This document shows positions 7,058 to 15,819 of a stretch of 64,000 bases of DNA, in pieces. The DNA is from Cupriavidus pauculus (GTDB lineage Bacteria > Pseudomonadota > Gammaproteobacteria > Burkholderiales > Burkholderiaceae), in NCBI RefSeq assembly GCF_003854935.1, contig NZ_CP033971.1:248001-312000 (forward strand), given 5' to 3'. The translations under genes and the position numbers were made by a program. The notes under the pieces are model-generated. The model was given only the letters and a program-made list of their open reading frames with translations, had not been told where the DNA came from and made no database searches. How positions within the stretch are numbered: the first letter of the stretch is position 1; each line of letters opens with the position of its first letter.

Positions 7058-8383
7058 TCAAAGTGGCAGTACAGCAATGACAGACATCACAAATCGTTCG
7101 ACGATTTGCTCGATATTGTCCTCGGTACTGATGAAGGGCGGAGCAAAGAGAACGTGGTCGCCACGAATCCCGTCGACCGTCCCGCCCATGGGGTAGATGA
7201 GCAGACCATTCTGCATCGCTGTCGACTTCAGCTTGGCGTGAAGCTTGAGCGCGGGGTCGAGGGTTTCTTTCGTCGCGCGATCAGCCACAAACTCGACGCC
7301 GACAAACAGACCCCGACCGCGGACATCTCCGATATTCGGGTGAGCACCCAACACTTCACGCAATCGAGCACGCAGTTGCTTGCCACGGGCCTGTACATTC
7401 TGCAAGAGCCGCTCTTCAACAATCGTTCTTTGCACAGCGAGTGCTGCAGCGCAGGCTGTGGCGTGCCCGATATATGTGTGGCCGTGCTGAAAGAATCCGC
7501 TCCCTTGAACAATTGCGTTGTAGATCCGGCCAGAGGACAGCATAGCCCCAATCGGCTGGTAGCCTGCACCCAAACCCTTGGCAATTGTCACGATATCGGG
7601 GACGGCGCCATCCTCTTCGCAAGCGAACATATAGCCAGTACGCCCCATGCCCGACATCACTTCGTCCAGGATCAGGAGTACACCGTATTTATCGCATACC
7701 GCGCGAATCTTCTGGAAGTAGCCCCCGACAGGCGCAACCGCGCCGGCGGTCGCTCCAACCACGGTCTCCGCAACGAAAGCCGCGACGGTCTCCGATCCCA
7801 ACTCCAGGATCTTAGCTTCCAGCTCGTCGGCTAGACGCTGCGCATACTGTTCGGCGGATTCATCTGCTCGCTGATCCCGATAGGCATAGCATGGCGCCAC
7901 GTGATGCGACGGTACCAACAACGGCAGAAACGGCTCACGGCGCCATGCGTTACCGCCGATAGCAAGGGCTCCCAGAGTATTCCCATGGTAGCTCTGCCGA
8001 CGAGCGATGAAATGCCGGCGCTCGGGCTGTCCGATCTCTACAAAGTACTGTCGCGCCAGTTTCAAAGCAGCTTCGACCGCTTCCGATCCGCCCGAGACGA
8101 AATAGACGTGATTTAGATCGCCTGGCGCTGCTTCAGCGAGGGTCTCGGCCAGAGTCTCCGACACCTCGGTAGTAAAGAAGGACGTGTGCGCGTAGGCGAT
8201 GTTATCCACCTGCTGCTTGATCGCGCCGATCACGCGCGGATGCCCGTGTCCCAAGCACGAAACCGCTGCGCCACCCGAGGCGTCGATGTAACGCTTGCCC
8301 TTATTGTCGATAAGCTCAACGCCTTGTCCGGCTACCGCAATGGGGAGAGACTGCCGCGGATTGCGATGGAATACCTTGGTCAT
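7058..8383 (-). CDS. Class III PLP-dependent aminotransferase
   Basis: A 441-residue omega-/beta-amino-acid type transaminase. Motifs in order: GKRYIDASGGAAVSCLGHGH (N-terminus), VYFVSGGSEAVEAALKLARQ, RRQSYHGNTLGALAIGG, the PLP-ring Asp in LLILDEVMSGMGRTG, and the PLP-lysine in TIAKGLGAGYQPIGA. The start is set at MTKVFHRNPRQ, where family similarity begins; an upstream in-frame ATG would add 72 unrelated residues. No good Shine-Dalgarno is seen. First gene of an operon with the BKACE enzyme and divergent from the RpiR regulator. Likely converts an amino acid to the keto acid that BKACE cleaves; the amino donor is unknown. Confidence 0.92.
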   Translation of the reverse strand: MTKVFHRNPRQSLPIAVAGQGVELIDNKGKRYIDASGGAAVSCLGHGHPRVIGAIKQQVDNIAYAHTSFFTTEVSETLAETLAEAAPGDLNHVYFVSGGSEAVEAALKLARQYFVEIGQPERRHFIARRQSYHGNTLGALAIGGNAWRREPFLPLLVPSHHVAPCYAYRDQRADESAEQYAQRLADELEAKILELGSETVAAFVAETVVGATAGAVAPVGGYFQKIRAVCDKYGVLLILDEVMSGMGRTGYMFACEEDGAVPDIVTIAKGLGAGYQPIGAMLSSGRIYNAIVQGSGFFQHGHTYIGHATACAAALAVQRTIVEERLLQNVQARGKQLRARLREVLGAHPNIGDVRGRGLFVGVEFVADRATKETLDPALKLHAKLKSTAMQNGLLIYPMGGTVDGIRGDHVLFAPPFISTEDNIEQIVERFVMSVIAVLPL

Positions 8384-8495
8384 AGTTTTATATTTGGGAT
8401 CGGACGAAAAACCTGCTCCGCACCAGGGAGAGATCGAAGGGCTCTGAGAGGGAACACCTTCGATGTGCAAAGTATAAGTAAGCAACTGGCAATTT

Positions 8496-8509
8496 GCAAC
8501 GTTTGTTGC
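8496..8509. promoter_or_regulatory. Candidate operator GCAAC-N4-GTTGC
   Basis: Perfect inverted repeat GCAAC-GTTT-GTTGC upstream of the aminotransferase-BKACE operon. The same AACnnnnGTT core recurs before rpiR and before the binding-protein gene. Confidence 0.45.
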
Positions 8510-8592
8510 TCGCAGGCAGTTTGTTGATACGCGCAGATCATTTACAAGGGCGGCTTGTGGATCAAGAAAGCCTGCAAACTGACTTTGCTTGT

Positions 8593-8606
8593 GCAACAAT
8601 CGTTAC
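8593..8606. promoter_or_regulatory. Candidate operator GCAAC-N4-GTTAC
   Basis: GCAAC-AATC-GTTAC, 26 bp before the RpiR-type gene. It shares the AACnnnnGTT core with the sites at 8496 and 10588, which fits autoregulation. Confidence 0.4.
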
Positions 8607-8631
8607 ATGCCAAGGCAAGATGAGCTAGAAC

Positions 8632-9528
8632 ATGAAAGAAGCGACCACCATCGAACCGCCGAACAACCTAGAGGAGTTGCTGAGCCAGATGAGGGAGCAG
8701 TTCCCCAGTCTCAGCACTCAGTTTCAAAGCGGCGCGAGGTATTTACTCGATCACCCCCAGGAAATCCCTCTGCTGTCGATGCGCAAGATCGCAGCCGATG
8801 CCGGCGTTCAACCTGCCACTTTGGTGCGACTTGCCCAGCATCTTGGTTTTGAGGGCTGGCAGGCACTCCGCCAACTATTCGTGGATTCCGTACGTGGGGG
8901 CCCACAACCTTATGCAAAGCGCGCTCGGAAGGTTGTGCAAGGTAGCAGCGCAAGCCGCATGCTGGCGGAAATGCTCGATACCCAACATCGAAACCTAGAT
9001 GTCACGCGAGATACCAACTCCGCGGCAATGTCGAAAGCGGTCGAACTCCTGAGCACTGCTGCCAACGTGCATGTTGCCGGCTTCAGATCATGCTTTCCCA
9101 TCGCCTTCACGTTGCACTATGTTTACCGGCTTTTTAGGCCGACCGTGCATCTGATACGCGGCGACGCCGGGACTTTGGAGATGGAATTGCGGGCCTTGAC
9201 CGGAAAAGATACGGTAGTCGTCACGAGCTTCGCGCCATATAGTGCAGAAATCGTGCGCGTCGCGGACGCTGCGCGCGATGCAGGCTGCAGCGTCGTCGCG
9301 CTCACTGACAGCACAGTAGCGCCCATCGCGCTGCGAGCTGACTGCACGCTACTCTTCTCGAATGACAGCCCATCCTTCTTCCCATCAATAGCCGCAGGCG
9401 TTGCTTTGGCGGAGGCGCTCGTGGAGCAATTGCTGGCCAAGAAAGGAAAGGGCGCCATCAAGGCGCTTGAGCATACGGAAGGCCAGCTAAATCAGACAGG
9501 CGCGTATGTCCAAAACGGGCGCCGTTAG
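8632..9528 (+). CDS. MurR/RpiR-family transcriptional regulator
   Basis: A 298-residue regulator. The N-terminal HTH_6 domain (about 20-95) includes LLSMRKIAADAGVQPATLVR as the helix-turn-helix. The C-terminal SIS domain (about 125-265) carries VHVAGFRSCFPIAFTLHYVY and VVVTSFAPYSAEIVRVADAA, where phosphosugar or similar ligands bind in relatives. Its position between the divergent aminotransferase-BKACE operon and an amino-acid-binding-protein gene, each with an AACnnnnGTT palindrome upstream, suggests it controls both; members next to amino-acid catabolic genes are known, but the ligand here is unknown. Confidence 0.88.
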   Translation: MKEATTIEPPNNLEELLSQMREQFPSLSTQFQSGARYLLDHPQEIPLLSMRKIAADAGVQPATLVRLAQHLGFEGWQALRQLFVDSVRGGPQPYAKRARKVVQGSSASRMLAEMLDTQHRNLDVTRDTNSAAMSKAVELLSTAANVHVAGFRSCFPIAFTLHYVYRLFRPTVHLIRGDAGTLEMELRALTGKDTVVVTSFAPYSAEIVRVADAARDAGCSVVALTDSTVAPIALRADCTLLFSNDSPSFFPSIAAGVALAEALVEQLLAKKGKGAIKALEHTEGQLNQTGAYVQNGRR

Positions 9529-9541
9529 CTGTTCTGAGTTG

Positions 9542-9573
9542 GCCGTTGTCGGCCTCGGGCAGCCGACAACGGC
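9542..9573. terminator. Strong hairpin between convergent genes
   Basis: Perfect 12-bp arms GCCGTTGTCGGC / GCCGACAACGGC with an 8-nt loop, 13 bp after the RpiR stop. There is no long T-tract, but position and strength fit a terminator for the plus-strand gene. Confidence 0.55.
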
Positions 9574-9584
9574 AAATGTATCCG

Positions 9585-9612
9585 AGAAAGACCAGACTTT
9601 TTTGGCCTGGTC
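9585..9612 (-). terminator. Terminator of the binding-protein gene
   Basis: On the minus strand GACCAG...CTGGTC forms a stem followed by TTTCTC, 12 bp after the stop codon of the substrate-binding protein. Confidence 0.5.
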
Positions 9613-9624
9613 CGTCCAGACGCT

Positions 9625-10530
9625 TTATTCGAAGGCCTCGTCGTTGGGTTGTTCGTAAGCCTTCTTGACCGCCCCGCTCATCGGGAAATCGAAACTAATG
9701 TTTTTCGGCGGAACTGGTTTGTTGAACCACTTATCGTACATAGCGTTGATCTCACCGCTTTTCATCAGCGCGGTGATCGTTGAGTCGACGACCTTTTTGA
9801 ACTCCGGGTCTTCCTTCCGCATCATGAATCCGTAGGCTTCGTACGACTGGGGAGTGCCGACGACAGTCCAGTCCGAAGGATTCGGAGCGAGCGTCTTGGC
9901 TCCTGACAGCAGGACGTCATCCATCATGAAGGCCGCTACTCGGCCGGACTGGAGAATCAAGAACGATTCGCCATAGTCCTTCGCGCTCTGAACTGTGATA
10001 TTCGACTTCTTCTCGTCATTGAGCCTGCGAAGGATGCGCTCCGACGTCGTCCCCGCGTTGGTGACGACCGTCTTTCCCGCCAAATCCGAGAAGTCTCGGA
10101 CGGGGCTATCTTTCTTGACCAACAGTCGCGTCCCAGCGACGAAAAATGTCGTCGAAAATGCCACTTGCTGCTGACGCGACTTGAGGTTTGTAGTAACGCC
10201 GCACTCCAAATCAACGGTTCCATTCTGCACCAGCGAGATCCGATTCTGCGACGTCACTGGAATCATTCGCACCTGCAACGTGGAAACACCCACTTCTTTC
10301 TTGACCGCCGCAATCACTCTGTCGCAGATATCTTGAGAGAATCCGACGACCTTCTGATTGGCATCGTAGTAAGAAAAAGGAATCGACGAAGTCCTATGCC
10401 CAATGGAGATCGCTCCGGACTCCTTGATGCGAGATAGTGTAGGACTCTTCGACGCGTCCGCTGCGGACACAGCAGGCGAGCACACAGCCACCACGACGAT
10501 GGCGACTGCGGCGAGAGCTTGAGTTCTCAT
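9625..10530 (-). CDS. Amino-acid ABC transporter substrate-binding protein (GltI-like)
   Basis: A 301-residue periplasmic binding protein of the glutamate/aspartate (GltI, SBP_bac_3) type. A signal peptide occupies about residues 1-23 (cleavage after VSA). The mature protein shows GAISIGHRTSSIPFSYYDAN, VVGFSQDICDRV, GTVDLECGVTTN, GKTVVTNAGTTSE and AFMMDDVLL, all typical for this group. No permease or ATPase gene lies nearby, so it must use a transporter encoded elsewhere or is an orphan. It converges with rpiR and has the AACnnnnGTT motif upstream, which suggests co-regulation with the aminotransferase-BKACE operon as its uptake step. Confidence 0.9.
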   Translation of the reverse strand: MRTQALAAVAIVVVAVCSPAVSAADASKSPTLSRIKESGAISIGHRTSSIPFSYYDANQKVVGFSQDICDRVIAAVKKEVGVSTLQVRMIPVTSQNRISLVQNGTVDLECGVTTNLKSRQQQVAFSTTFFVAGTRLLVKKDSPVRDFSDLAGKTVVTNAGTTSERILRRLNDEKKSNITVQSAKDYGESFLILQSGRVAAFMMDDVLLSGAKTLAPNPSDWTVVGTPQSYEAYGFMMRKEDPEFKKVVDSTITALMKSGEINAMYDKWFNKPVPPKNISFDFPMSGAVKKAYEQPNDEAFE

Positions 10531-10587
10531 GGTTGACTCCTAGGTAGCACTGTAGATAGACCGCATTGCACTCATGCTAAGGCATGT

Positions 10588-10600
10588 GCAACATATGTTC
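10588..10600. promoter_or_regulatory. Candidate operator GCAAC-N4-GTTC
   Basis: GCAACATATGTTC (core AACATATGTT is a perfect palindrome) about 58 bp upstream of the binding-protein start; third copy of the AACnnnnGTT motif. Confidence 0.4.
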
Positions 10601-10660
10601 TATCATGGATACCTATGAAACATATAAATCGCACCGAAACGGGTTGGCGACCGTGACGAG

Positions 10661-10948
10661 GTGGAGAGCACCACCTATCTCTTCACGCTTCTGGTGCAGG
10701 GTGGCTCTTACTCGGTGCTACCGGCGCTGGCACACCAGCGCATAGCGTTTCCAGGCTTGATCGTTCGCGAACTGCATAGCCTTGGGCTAGCGCGGGAGTT
10801 GTGGTTTATCAAGCGACCGTTGCGGTCGCTTTTACCCAGCGCGCAGCGGCTGCTGGAGATTCAGAGTGACGCCCTCGCGGGGCAGGAAATGCGAGAGGGG
10901 TCCCATTGCGGGCGGCTTTCCGGCCGCCCTACGTGGCAGCGCGATTAA
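10661..10948 (+). pseudogene. LysR effector-domain remnant
   Basis: The frame reads LLVQGGSYSVLPALAHQRIA and then LGLARELWFIKRPLRSLLPS, the last third of a LysR-type effector domain (V..G.GYSVLP...ARELW...P.R.L..A). There is no DNA-binding domain and no proper start; residues after about 75 look like read-through. It is a truncated, non-functional copy. Confidence 0.65.
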
Positions 10949-11019
10949 CTTGCGTCTCGGAGAACACCTGCTCGACCACGTAGCCAAGGGGGAGAGACCG
11001 GATGGCCCCTAGCGCGACA

Positions 11020-12309
11020 CTACAGTCGGCCATTTGACGCTGATGACAAGCGCTCGCTATAGGCGAACGCAGAATGTGCGTCCGCAATCAGGGAATCCAG
11101 GTTGGGTCCTGTCCCGAGGATTGGCTTGGCTGCTTGGCGCAACATGGTTTCCCAGTGTTCGGCCACAAGTCGCGCCGTTAGCGAAATCCAAGACATAGCT
11201 GCCTCCCGATCTATACCGAAATGGCTGGCTGCGCTCGAAAGCCGTTCCACGCTGGCTCGTGCGAGTCCATCCGCACCAGTCGCCATAGAGAGCACAGGAG
11301 CGTCAGCACCGCCGGGCTGCCGGGCCGACATTACTGGCGTGATATCAAATGCCGGTGCAAGGCGCCAGCTGCGTTTGACACCGCCTTCGTGGATGAGGCC
11401 ATGATTCAAAGGGTGATCATCCGTATTGCCCACCAGCGCGTTGAAAACCATCCGTCGCCATAGTTCTTCCAACTGTCTGGCCAGGTCGTCACGGCCCTTC
11501 GCCCAAACCCGCAAGGCATCACCAAAATTGAGATAAGACCGCCGCGGATCGCCACGCACCGCATCCAAAGGCAGCCGGAGGACCGTATGTGCGCTCGCGA
11601 ACAACCGGCGCTGAGGCCGATACGGGTCGCCCCTGCGATCAAATCGCTCTACGAGCAAGACTTGATGGGAACCAAAGGTGTGCAATACCACTGGGGCGAC
11701 ATCAAGGCCCGCCATTTGCGCCAGGCGCATCGCGACGAATTCCCGAGCCGGCATAGCCGAGCGGTCACCACGATCCTGCATTTTGGCAAGCCAGAGCCGT
11801 CCATCGTGCACCAGTGTCGCCTTTGGCCGCTCTCCACCCGCGCTCGTATCTAGATCAGCGTTAAGTCGCCGTAGCGCGCGACTTGCGGGATCTGCCGCAT
11901 CCAACTCTTCCGCCAGGTATTGAAGCTCTTCCAAACCTTTCGGCTTCCACGCAAGCTTGCGTTCGATCTCTGTGCATACCTCAATCGCACCGACACCATC
12001 AGGCACCCCCCGCTCGAGCAATTCGAAAGGTGTGAGCTCCTTTCCAGCATGAGCCATCAGACGGTCCGCACCGTAGCCGGCCGGCTTTGCGTCGCGAATT
12101 ACCCCCGGAAGGCCGTCCGCAGCGGCTATTGCAATCCCGCGAGCATTGCGCACAAGCCGAAGTTCAACCGGATCAAGCGGAACCGCGTCGTCCCGAGAAA
12201 GATAATCGCGGGAATAAACAAAGCGCGGCGTGCCTTCCAGAGTTAGGTCTGCCGCATGAGTCGGGCTGTCCTCTCCGGGGAGCCATGCCCAAACCGGAAC
12301 GCCGTTCAT
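11020..12309 (-). CDS. hipA: HipA-type serine/threonine kinase toxin
   Basis: A 429-residue HipA-family kinase, the toxin half of a HipBA module. E. coli HipA phosphorylates glutamyl-tRNA synthetase and induces persistence; the target here is unknown. Visible elements: the ATP-lid region GGERPKATLVHDGRLWLAK (about 158-176), the Arg/Phe block LLVERFDRRGDPYR, the catalytic loop NALVGNTDDHPLNHGL (Asn, Asp and His conserved), and the metal-binding LAPAFDITP. Length is normal. Its start overlaps the upstream hipB stop by four bases, so the two are coupled. Confidence 0.9.
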   Translation of the reverse strand: MNGVPVWAWLPGEDSPTHAADLTLEGTPRFVYSRDYLSRDDAVPLDPVELRLVRNARGIAIAAADGLPGVIRDAKPAGYGADRLMAHAGKELTPFELLERGVPDGVGAIEVCTEIERKLAWKPKGLEELQYLAEELDAADPASRALRRLNADLDTSAGGERPKATLVHDGRLWLAKMQDRGDRSAMPAREFVAMRLAQMAGLDVAPVVLHTFGSHQVLLVERFDRRGDPYRPQRRLFASAHTVLRLPLDAVRGDPRRSYLNFGDALRVWAKGRDDLARQLEELWRRMVFNALVGNTDDHPLNHGLIHEGGVKRSWRLAPAFDITPVMSARQPGGADAPVLSMATGADGLARASVERLSSAASHFGIDREAAMSWISLTARLVAEHWETMLRQAAKPILGTGPNLDSLIADAHSAFAYSERLSSASNGRL

Positions 12310-12623
12310 CTCCGACGGCCCAGTTGCCGTTCGGCAAAGGCAACCGCTTCAGGATCGTCTTTTGGATCGAGCAAGTGCTCCAGTTGGTCCAGCAGTTGAA
12401 GCCCCTGCATCACCTTCAGAAAGTTGCCCATCGACACACCATCCGCACCATCTTCCAACGACCGGAGCGTCGACGGAGACACGTCGGCGAAGGCGGCCAA
12501 TTGTTCTTGAGTCATTTCGCGGAGCTTGCGCGCGACGATCAGCCGCTGCCCCAACCGCTCAAGGGCTGCCTTGACCAGGACAGGGGTGTGTTTGGGCGTG
12601 CGACGTGGAGGAAGCGAAGGCAT
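12306..12623 (-). CDS. hipB: HipB-type antitoxin, Xre-family HTH
   Basis: A protein of about 105 residues with an Xre-type helix-turn-helix at about 17-75 (LGQRLIVARKLREMTQEQLA, FADVSPSTLRSLEDG), the antitoxin and repressor of the module. Two starts are possible: MPSLPPRRTP, used here, or an ATG nine codons upstream that lies inside the inverted repeat proposed as operator. Neither has a clear Shine-Dalgarno. The gene ends in an ATGA overlap with hipA. Confidence 0.82.
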   Translation of the reverse strand: MPSLPPRRTPKHTPVLVKAALERLGQRLIVARKLREMTQEQLAAFADVSPSTLRSLEDGADGVSMGNFLKVMQGLQLLDQLEHLLDPKDDPEAVAFAERQLGRRR

Positions 12624-12643
12624 GAGGGGAAGATAGGCAAAAA

Positions 12644-12671
12644 TCGCCATAATGTCAACGAAAAATGGCGA
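12644..12671. promoter_or_regulatory. Candidate hipBA operator
   Basis: TCGCCAT-N14-ATGGCGA forms perfect 7-bp arms just upstream of hipB. HipB-type repressors bind such spaced inverted repeats. Confidence 0.5.
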
Positions 12672-13455
12672 ACAAACAATGCCGCTATGTCGGAAAATGA
12701 GCTGTGGGAGCTGGGGCGGCGAAGTGGAGGCGACAGTGTTCGGGAGGCGATGAGTGCAGAATTCAGCACCTAGCGCTACTGCCTCCGTCGGGCATTGGAT
12801 CCGGCCGCCCCGGTGCTATCACTGCTGCCCACCTCTGGCGCCGCCCGGGCGCGATGATCTCTTCGGTTGGCGCCTTACTGTTTGCTAGCCAGCATCGCCC
12901 GCAGTGAGGTCATACGCCGCATCCAGGTAACCTTGCTCGCCGCGTTTCTGAGGCCGACCACCTAGCACGGACGAAATCCTTCAGATCCTCGACCTGTTGG
13001 TCCTTGATGGCTTTCGCATGGATGTTGATGTGCCATGCATCCCTGTCGGCCTGTGTCGCAGTGAAATGATCCTCGATGTAGGGATAAGCCTCCGGTTGCC
13101 GAGGCGCCACGGTCGGAAGGCCTTCCTAGTCCAAGCGTTTCCCGAGGACGTGGGCCTGCTTAGCGTCGTGCAACGCAAGCAATCGCTCCTCGTATGCAAC
13201 CTGCTGGGTCGTATCATGCAGCGCGGCATCATGCGATATCGAGACAGTACCGGTTCCCGATTCCGAATCGCCGATTGGTAAGCCCACACGATTTCCCAGG
13301 AGAGCGTGTTCTTTGCTCCTGGACTTGCGTCGATGGCGCCTCGCACACCCTGCCTCGTGAAAGGGCCAGTCTTGTAGTGGTGTGGACGTTCGCCGTTGGC
13401 ACCCGGGCAAGATCGATTAGCATGGCTTGCCGCTGTCCCTCGAACTCCCGGCGGA
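12672..13455 (-). pseudogene. Decayed gene of unknown family
   Basis: No intact gene is present. On the minus strand two frames join into one plausible protein: AALHDTTQQVAYEERLLALH (near 13200), then AYPYIEDHFTATQADRDAWH and IKDQQVEDLKDFVRA (near 13000). In-frame stops and frameshifts separate them. I do not recognise the family. The stretch from about 12770 to 12960 shows nothing further. Confidence 0.4.
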
Positions 13456-13893
13456 TCAACCAGAATGGCCCGTGGCCGCCGCAAAGCGCAGAATTCCCGC
13501 CTGCCGTGCCCGCCCTCCTGTGTCATTGGGATGATTGACGCCATCCATGACCGGCACCTCGTCGAAGTCGAACGGACTGACGCCGTCCAAGCAGGCTACG
13601 TTCACCCCAAGCAAGTTTGGGTCTGATCGCCGTTGCAGGTGCGTGTGAATGCCGCAGCAAGAACAGAAGAAATGCTGGGCCGCTCCCGTGTTGAAGCGGT
13701 AGCTGCTTAACGCCTCATGGCCACGAAGTACCTTAAGGTCACTAGACTTCGCCGCGACGACCACAGCCCCTCGCATCCGGCAGTATGAACAGTTGCAGCG
13801 GCGAACCGAATCGAATCCTTCGGTGAGTGTTACCTCGAAACGCACGGCCCCACAATGGCATTGCCCGCTTCGCTTGCCTGTATCGGTCGTCAT
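13456..13893 (-). CDS. GFA/CENP-V-family zinc-binding protein
   Basis: A 145-residue protein of the GFA family (named after glutathione-dependent formaldehyde-activating enzyme). Zn ligands are visible in order: GQCHCGAVRFEV (Cys about 11 and 13), RCNCSYCRMRG (Cys about 33 and 36) and HFFCSCCGIHTH (Cys about 78-81). Length is normal for single-domain members. Despite the family name, a catalytic role in formaldehyde metabolism is doubtful for most members; role here unknown. Confidence 0.85.
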   Translation of the reverse strand: MTTDTGKRSGQCHCGAVRFEVTLTEGFDSVRRCNCSYCRMRGAVVVAAKSSDLKVLRGHEALSSYRFNTGAAQHFFCSCCGIHTHLQRRSDPNLLGVNVACLDGVSPFDFDEVPVMDGVNHPNDTGGRARQAGILRFAAATGHSG

Positions 13894-14174
13894 ACTGAAG
13901 ATCCTCCACCTCTAGATGTCTACCAGCCACCGCGGCGACATAGTTACCGACGGGTGAGCAGTCCGCCGCAAAGAAACGGAAAGCAGGATATCCAATCCTA
14001 TGCGCGATCGACAAACCAGAAAAGGTGGGGCTTGGGATCAGAAACTCTCTCCCGACCTGGAACCGAGTGCCGCAGGTGGCCACGCGCGTCCAGCGCTTGT
14101 TGCCCCAACTGCTCGGCATGGACTGACAAGGACAACGGAGCAGACGGCAATTCGACCTGCCCCCCCCGGACACA

Positions 14175-14432
14175 TCAGTTCACCAGCTCGGCTCTAGCAG
14201 CAAGGCGAAGACGCTCCGCCGCTTGGACGGCGCTATCGCCAATCTGAGTCCATTCCCAATCGGAATGCCACCACGCAATGAACGAAGCGGCCTCGGCGAC
14301 ACTGTCAGCCTTCACAACCGCAGTGACATTGGCAGAGACGGATTCCCACCACTCTCTACCTTCCGTATCTTTGGCGAGCGGGTCAATCGCCTCCCGATAT
14401 ATCGCCTTGATCTGCTCAAGCGTCAGTTCCAT
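14175..14432 (-). CDS. Small acidic hypothetical protein
   Basis: An 85-residue soluble protein (MELTLEQIKAIYREAIDPLA...), acidic, mostly helical, with a Trp-rich centre (REWWESV, FIAWWHSDWEW). It follows the zinc-ribbon gene by 16 bp on the same strand with AGGTGAG before the ATG, so the two form a small operon. No family recognised. Confidence 0.6.
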   Translation of the reverse strand: MELTLEQIKAIYREAIDPLAKDTEGREWWESVSANVTAVVKADSVAEAASFIAWWHSDWEWTQIGDSAVQAAERLRLAARAELVN

Positions 14433-14448
14433 GGCTCACCTATTTGCG

Positions 14449-14754
14449 TTATCGACCGAAAAATGATGACAGGTAGTTTACTGCGCCATCCTCCACAGCA
14501 ACGCCGTTGAGGCGCCGCATGTGTGAAAGATATCCCTGCAGGGAAGCATTCGTGGTTTCCGACCGGTAAAGCTTCGCCCTGGCCACCATGTCCTCGCAGT
14601 TCGCACACAGCGAGTCGCCGTTTGGCATGACCCACCCTTCAGCGATCTTGCGATTACAGCAGGCACAAGTACGCCGGGCACTGACAGGCGGCAGGACAGG
14701 TTTCCCGGTGCGGGGACTGGGTATGCGCAGGTCAAAGCGAGTTAGTGGGGCCAT
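14449..14754 (-). CDS. Small zinc-ribbon-like protein
   Basis: A 101-residue protein with two CxxC pairs, CACCNRKIAEGW (about 30-33) and SLCANCEDMVA (about 49-53), spaced as a treble-clef or zinc-ribbon knuckle. The rest is basic and helical (YLSHMRRLNGV). It may bind nucleic acid or protein. First gene of a two-gene operon with the acidic hypothetical protein. No specific family recognised. Confidence 0.6.
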   Translation of the reverse strand: MAPLTRFDLRIPSPRTGKPVLPPVSARRTCACCNRKIAEGWVMPNGDSLCANCEDMVARAKLYRSETTNASLQGYLSHMRRLNGVAVEDGAVNYLSSFFGR

Positions 14755-15085
14755 GTGCTAGTCGAAGCGTTCTTGTCGGTCCCATTGTACTTGCCGGGCC
14801 ACGAGGTCAAGGTTTCATGCACGCTTGATACTCCCGCTGCCCTTTGCACCTGCGGCGGCCATTTTTCATGGATGCAGCGTTGTATATTCACACGGTCGCC
14901 GCTGTGCCCGTGCCGGCTCCGTCGGATCGCGTACGCTTGGCCAACCCGGACGGCGCGATGGCGGCCAGCCAGTCGGACATCTGGCTCGCACAACCCGCTA
15001 TCATGATGTTGTGAACATGCTGAGCGGTGACTCCCGGCTCCCACCGAAATGAATCGCGGTCTTACAAGGAAAACAGTCGAGGTGT
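14755..15085. other. Intergenic region without recognised genes
   Basis: Spacer between divergent small genes. Only biased-composition frames occur here and no motif was found. Confidence 0.4.
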
Positions 15086-15331
15086 ATGAGTAGGAAACAA
15101 GTTGCAGCCCTGGCCCCAGGGCGATACTGGGCCGTTCCTCACGCGCCCTTTCCGCTGGACGGTCCAAACGGACATGACGAAGTATTTCCGGGCGCTGAAT
15201 GCATCAGCGACGGACTTTGGGTGACTTTCGTTCGCAACGGTGAAGAAGTATGGGCATGCAACGCGACGTATGCTTCGGCCCATTTCGATTGCGAACCGAT
15301 GCCGTCGGCTACGCCCGCCGACGGCAGCTAG
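15086..15331 (+). CDS. Hypothetical protein, 81 residues
   Basis: MSRKQVAALAPGRYWAVPHA... with GAGG 5 bases before the ATG, which supports the start. The sequence (GPNGHDEVFPGAECISDGLW, WACNATYASAHFDCEPM) is soluble and two Cys could pair. It lies directly upstream of the H-NS-like genes on the same strand. Unknown function. Confidence 0.55.
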   Translation: MSRKQVAALAPGRYWAVPHAPFPLDGPNGHDEVFPGAECISDGLWVTFVRNGEEVWACNATYASAHFDCEPMPSATPADGS

Positions 15332-15392
15332 GCCCGAAACGCCCTGCCTCACTAGTACGGAACTTTTTTATTTCGCCAATTACATACTCCGT

Positions 15393-15713
15393 ATGCCTCA
15401 AGCAAACCCGTCCGCCGCCAAGCAAAACTCGGTCGGCAACCCATTTCCGGCTTCGGGGGATGAAGCCTCGCAGCGCGACAAGAGCGATGCAATCCTTTGG
15501 ATTCGCACAGCCATGGCACGCCATGGCATTACGCTGGCTCAGCTTGAAGCCATAGGTTGTTTTGAGTCGAGCACAGCTCGCCATGCAATGCATGGACCAG
15601 CGAAATACAAAGACGCTCAGGGCCATTGCTGGGACGGAATAGGCGAACTTCCAGAGTGGCTGCAACGAGCCGTATGCGCAGGGCAATCCATCGATCATTT
15701 TAAGATTGCCTAG
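15393..15713 (+). CDS. H-NS-family DNA-binding protein (variant N-terminus)
   Basis: A 106-residue protein whose C-terminal part (YKDAQGHCWDGIGELPEWLQ then RAVCAGQSIDHFKIA) matches the H-NS C-terminal DNA-binding domain, with DGIGELPEWL in place of the usual SGRGRAPAWL. The N-terminus (about 22-50, KSDAILWIRTAMARHGITLA) differs from the classical coiled coil. Likely binds AT-rich DNA as a nucleoid-associated regulator. The start is placed where similarity begins; no Shine-Dalgarno is evident. Followed by a second H-NS gene and an H1-like gene. Confidence 0.72.
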   Translation: MPQANPSAAKQNSVGNPFPASGDEASQRDKSDAILWIRTAMARHGITLAQLEAIGCFESSTARHAMHGPAKYKDAQGHCWDGIGELPEWLQRAVCAGQSIDHFKIA

Positions 15714-15819
15714 CCATAGGAAGACAGTTTCAACCAGCCGTGTTCGCGTCCATGATTCGCTGCGGGAAGGTTTTTGTTATAGGATGGTTCTCATCCACAT
15801 TATTTTTCGGAGTTCTTTC

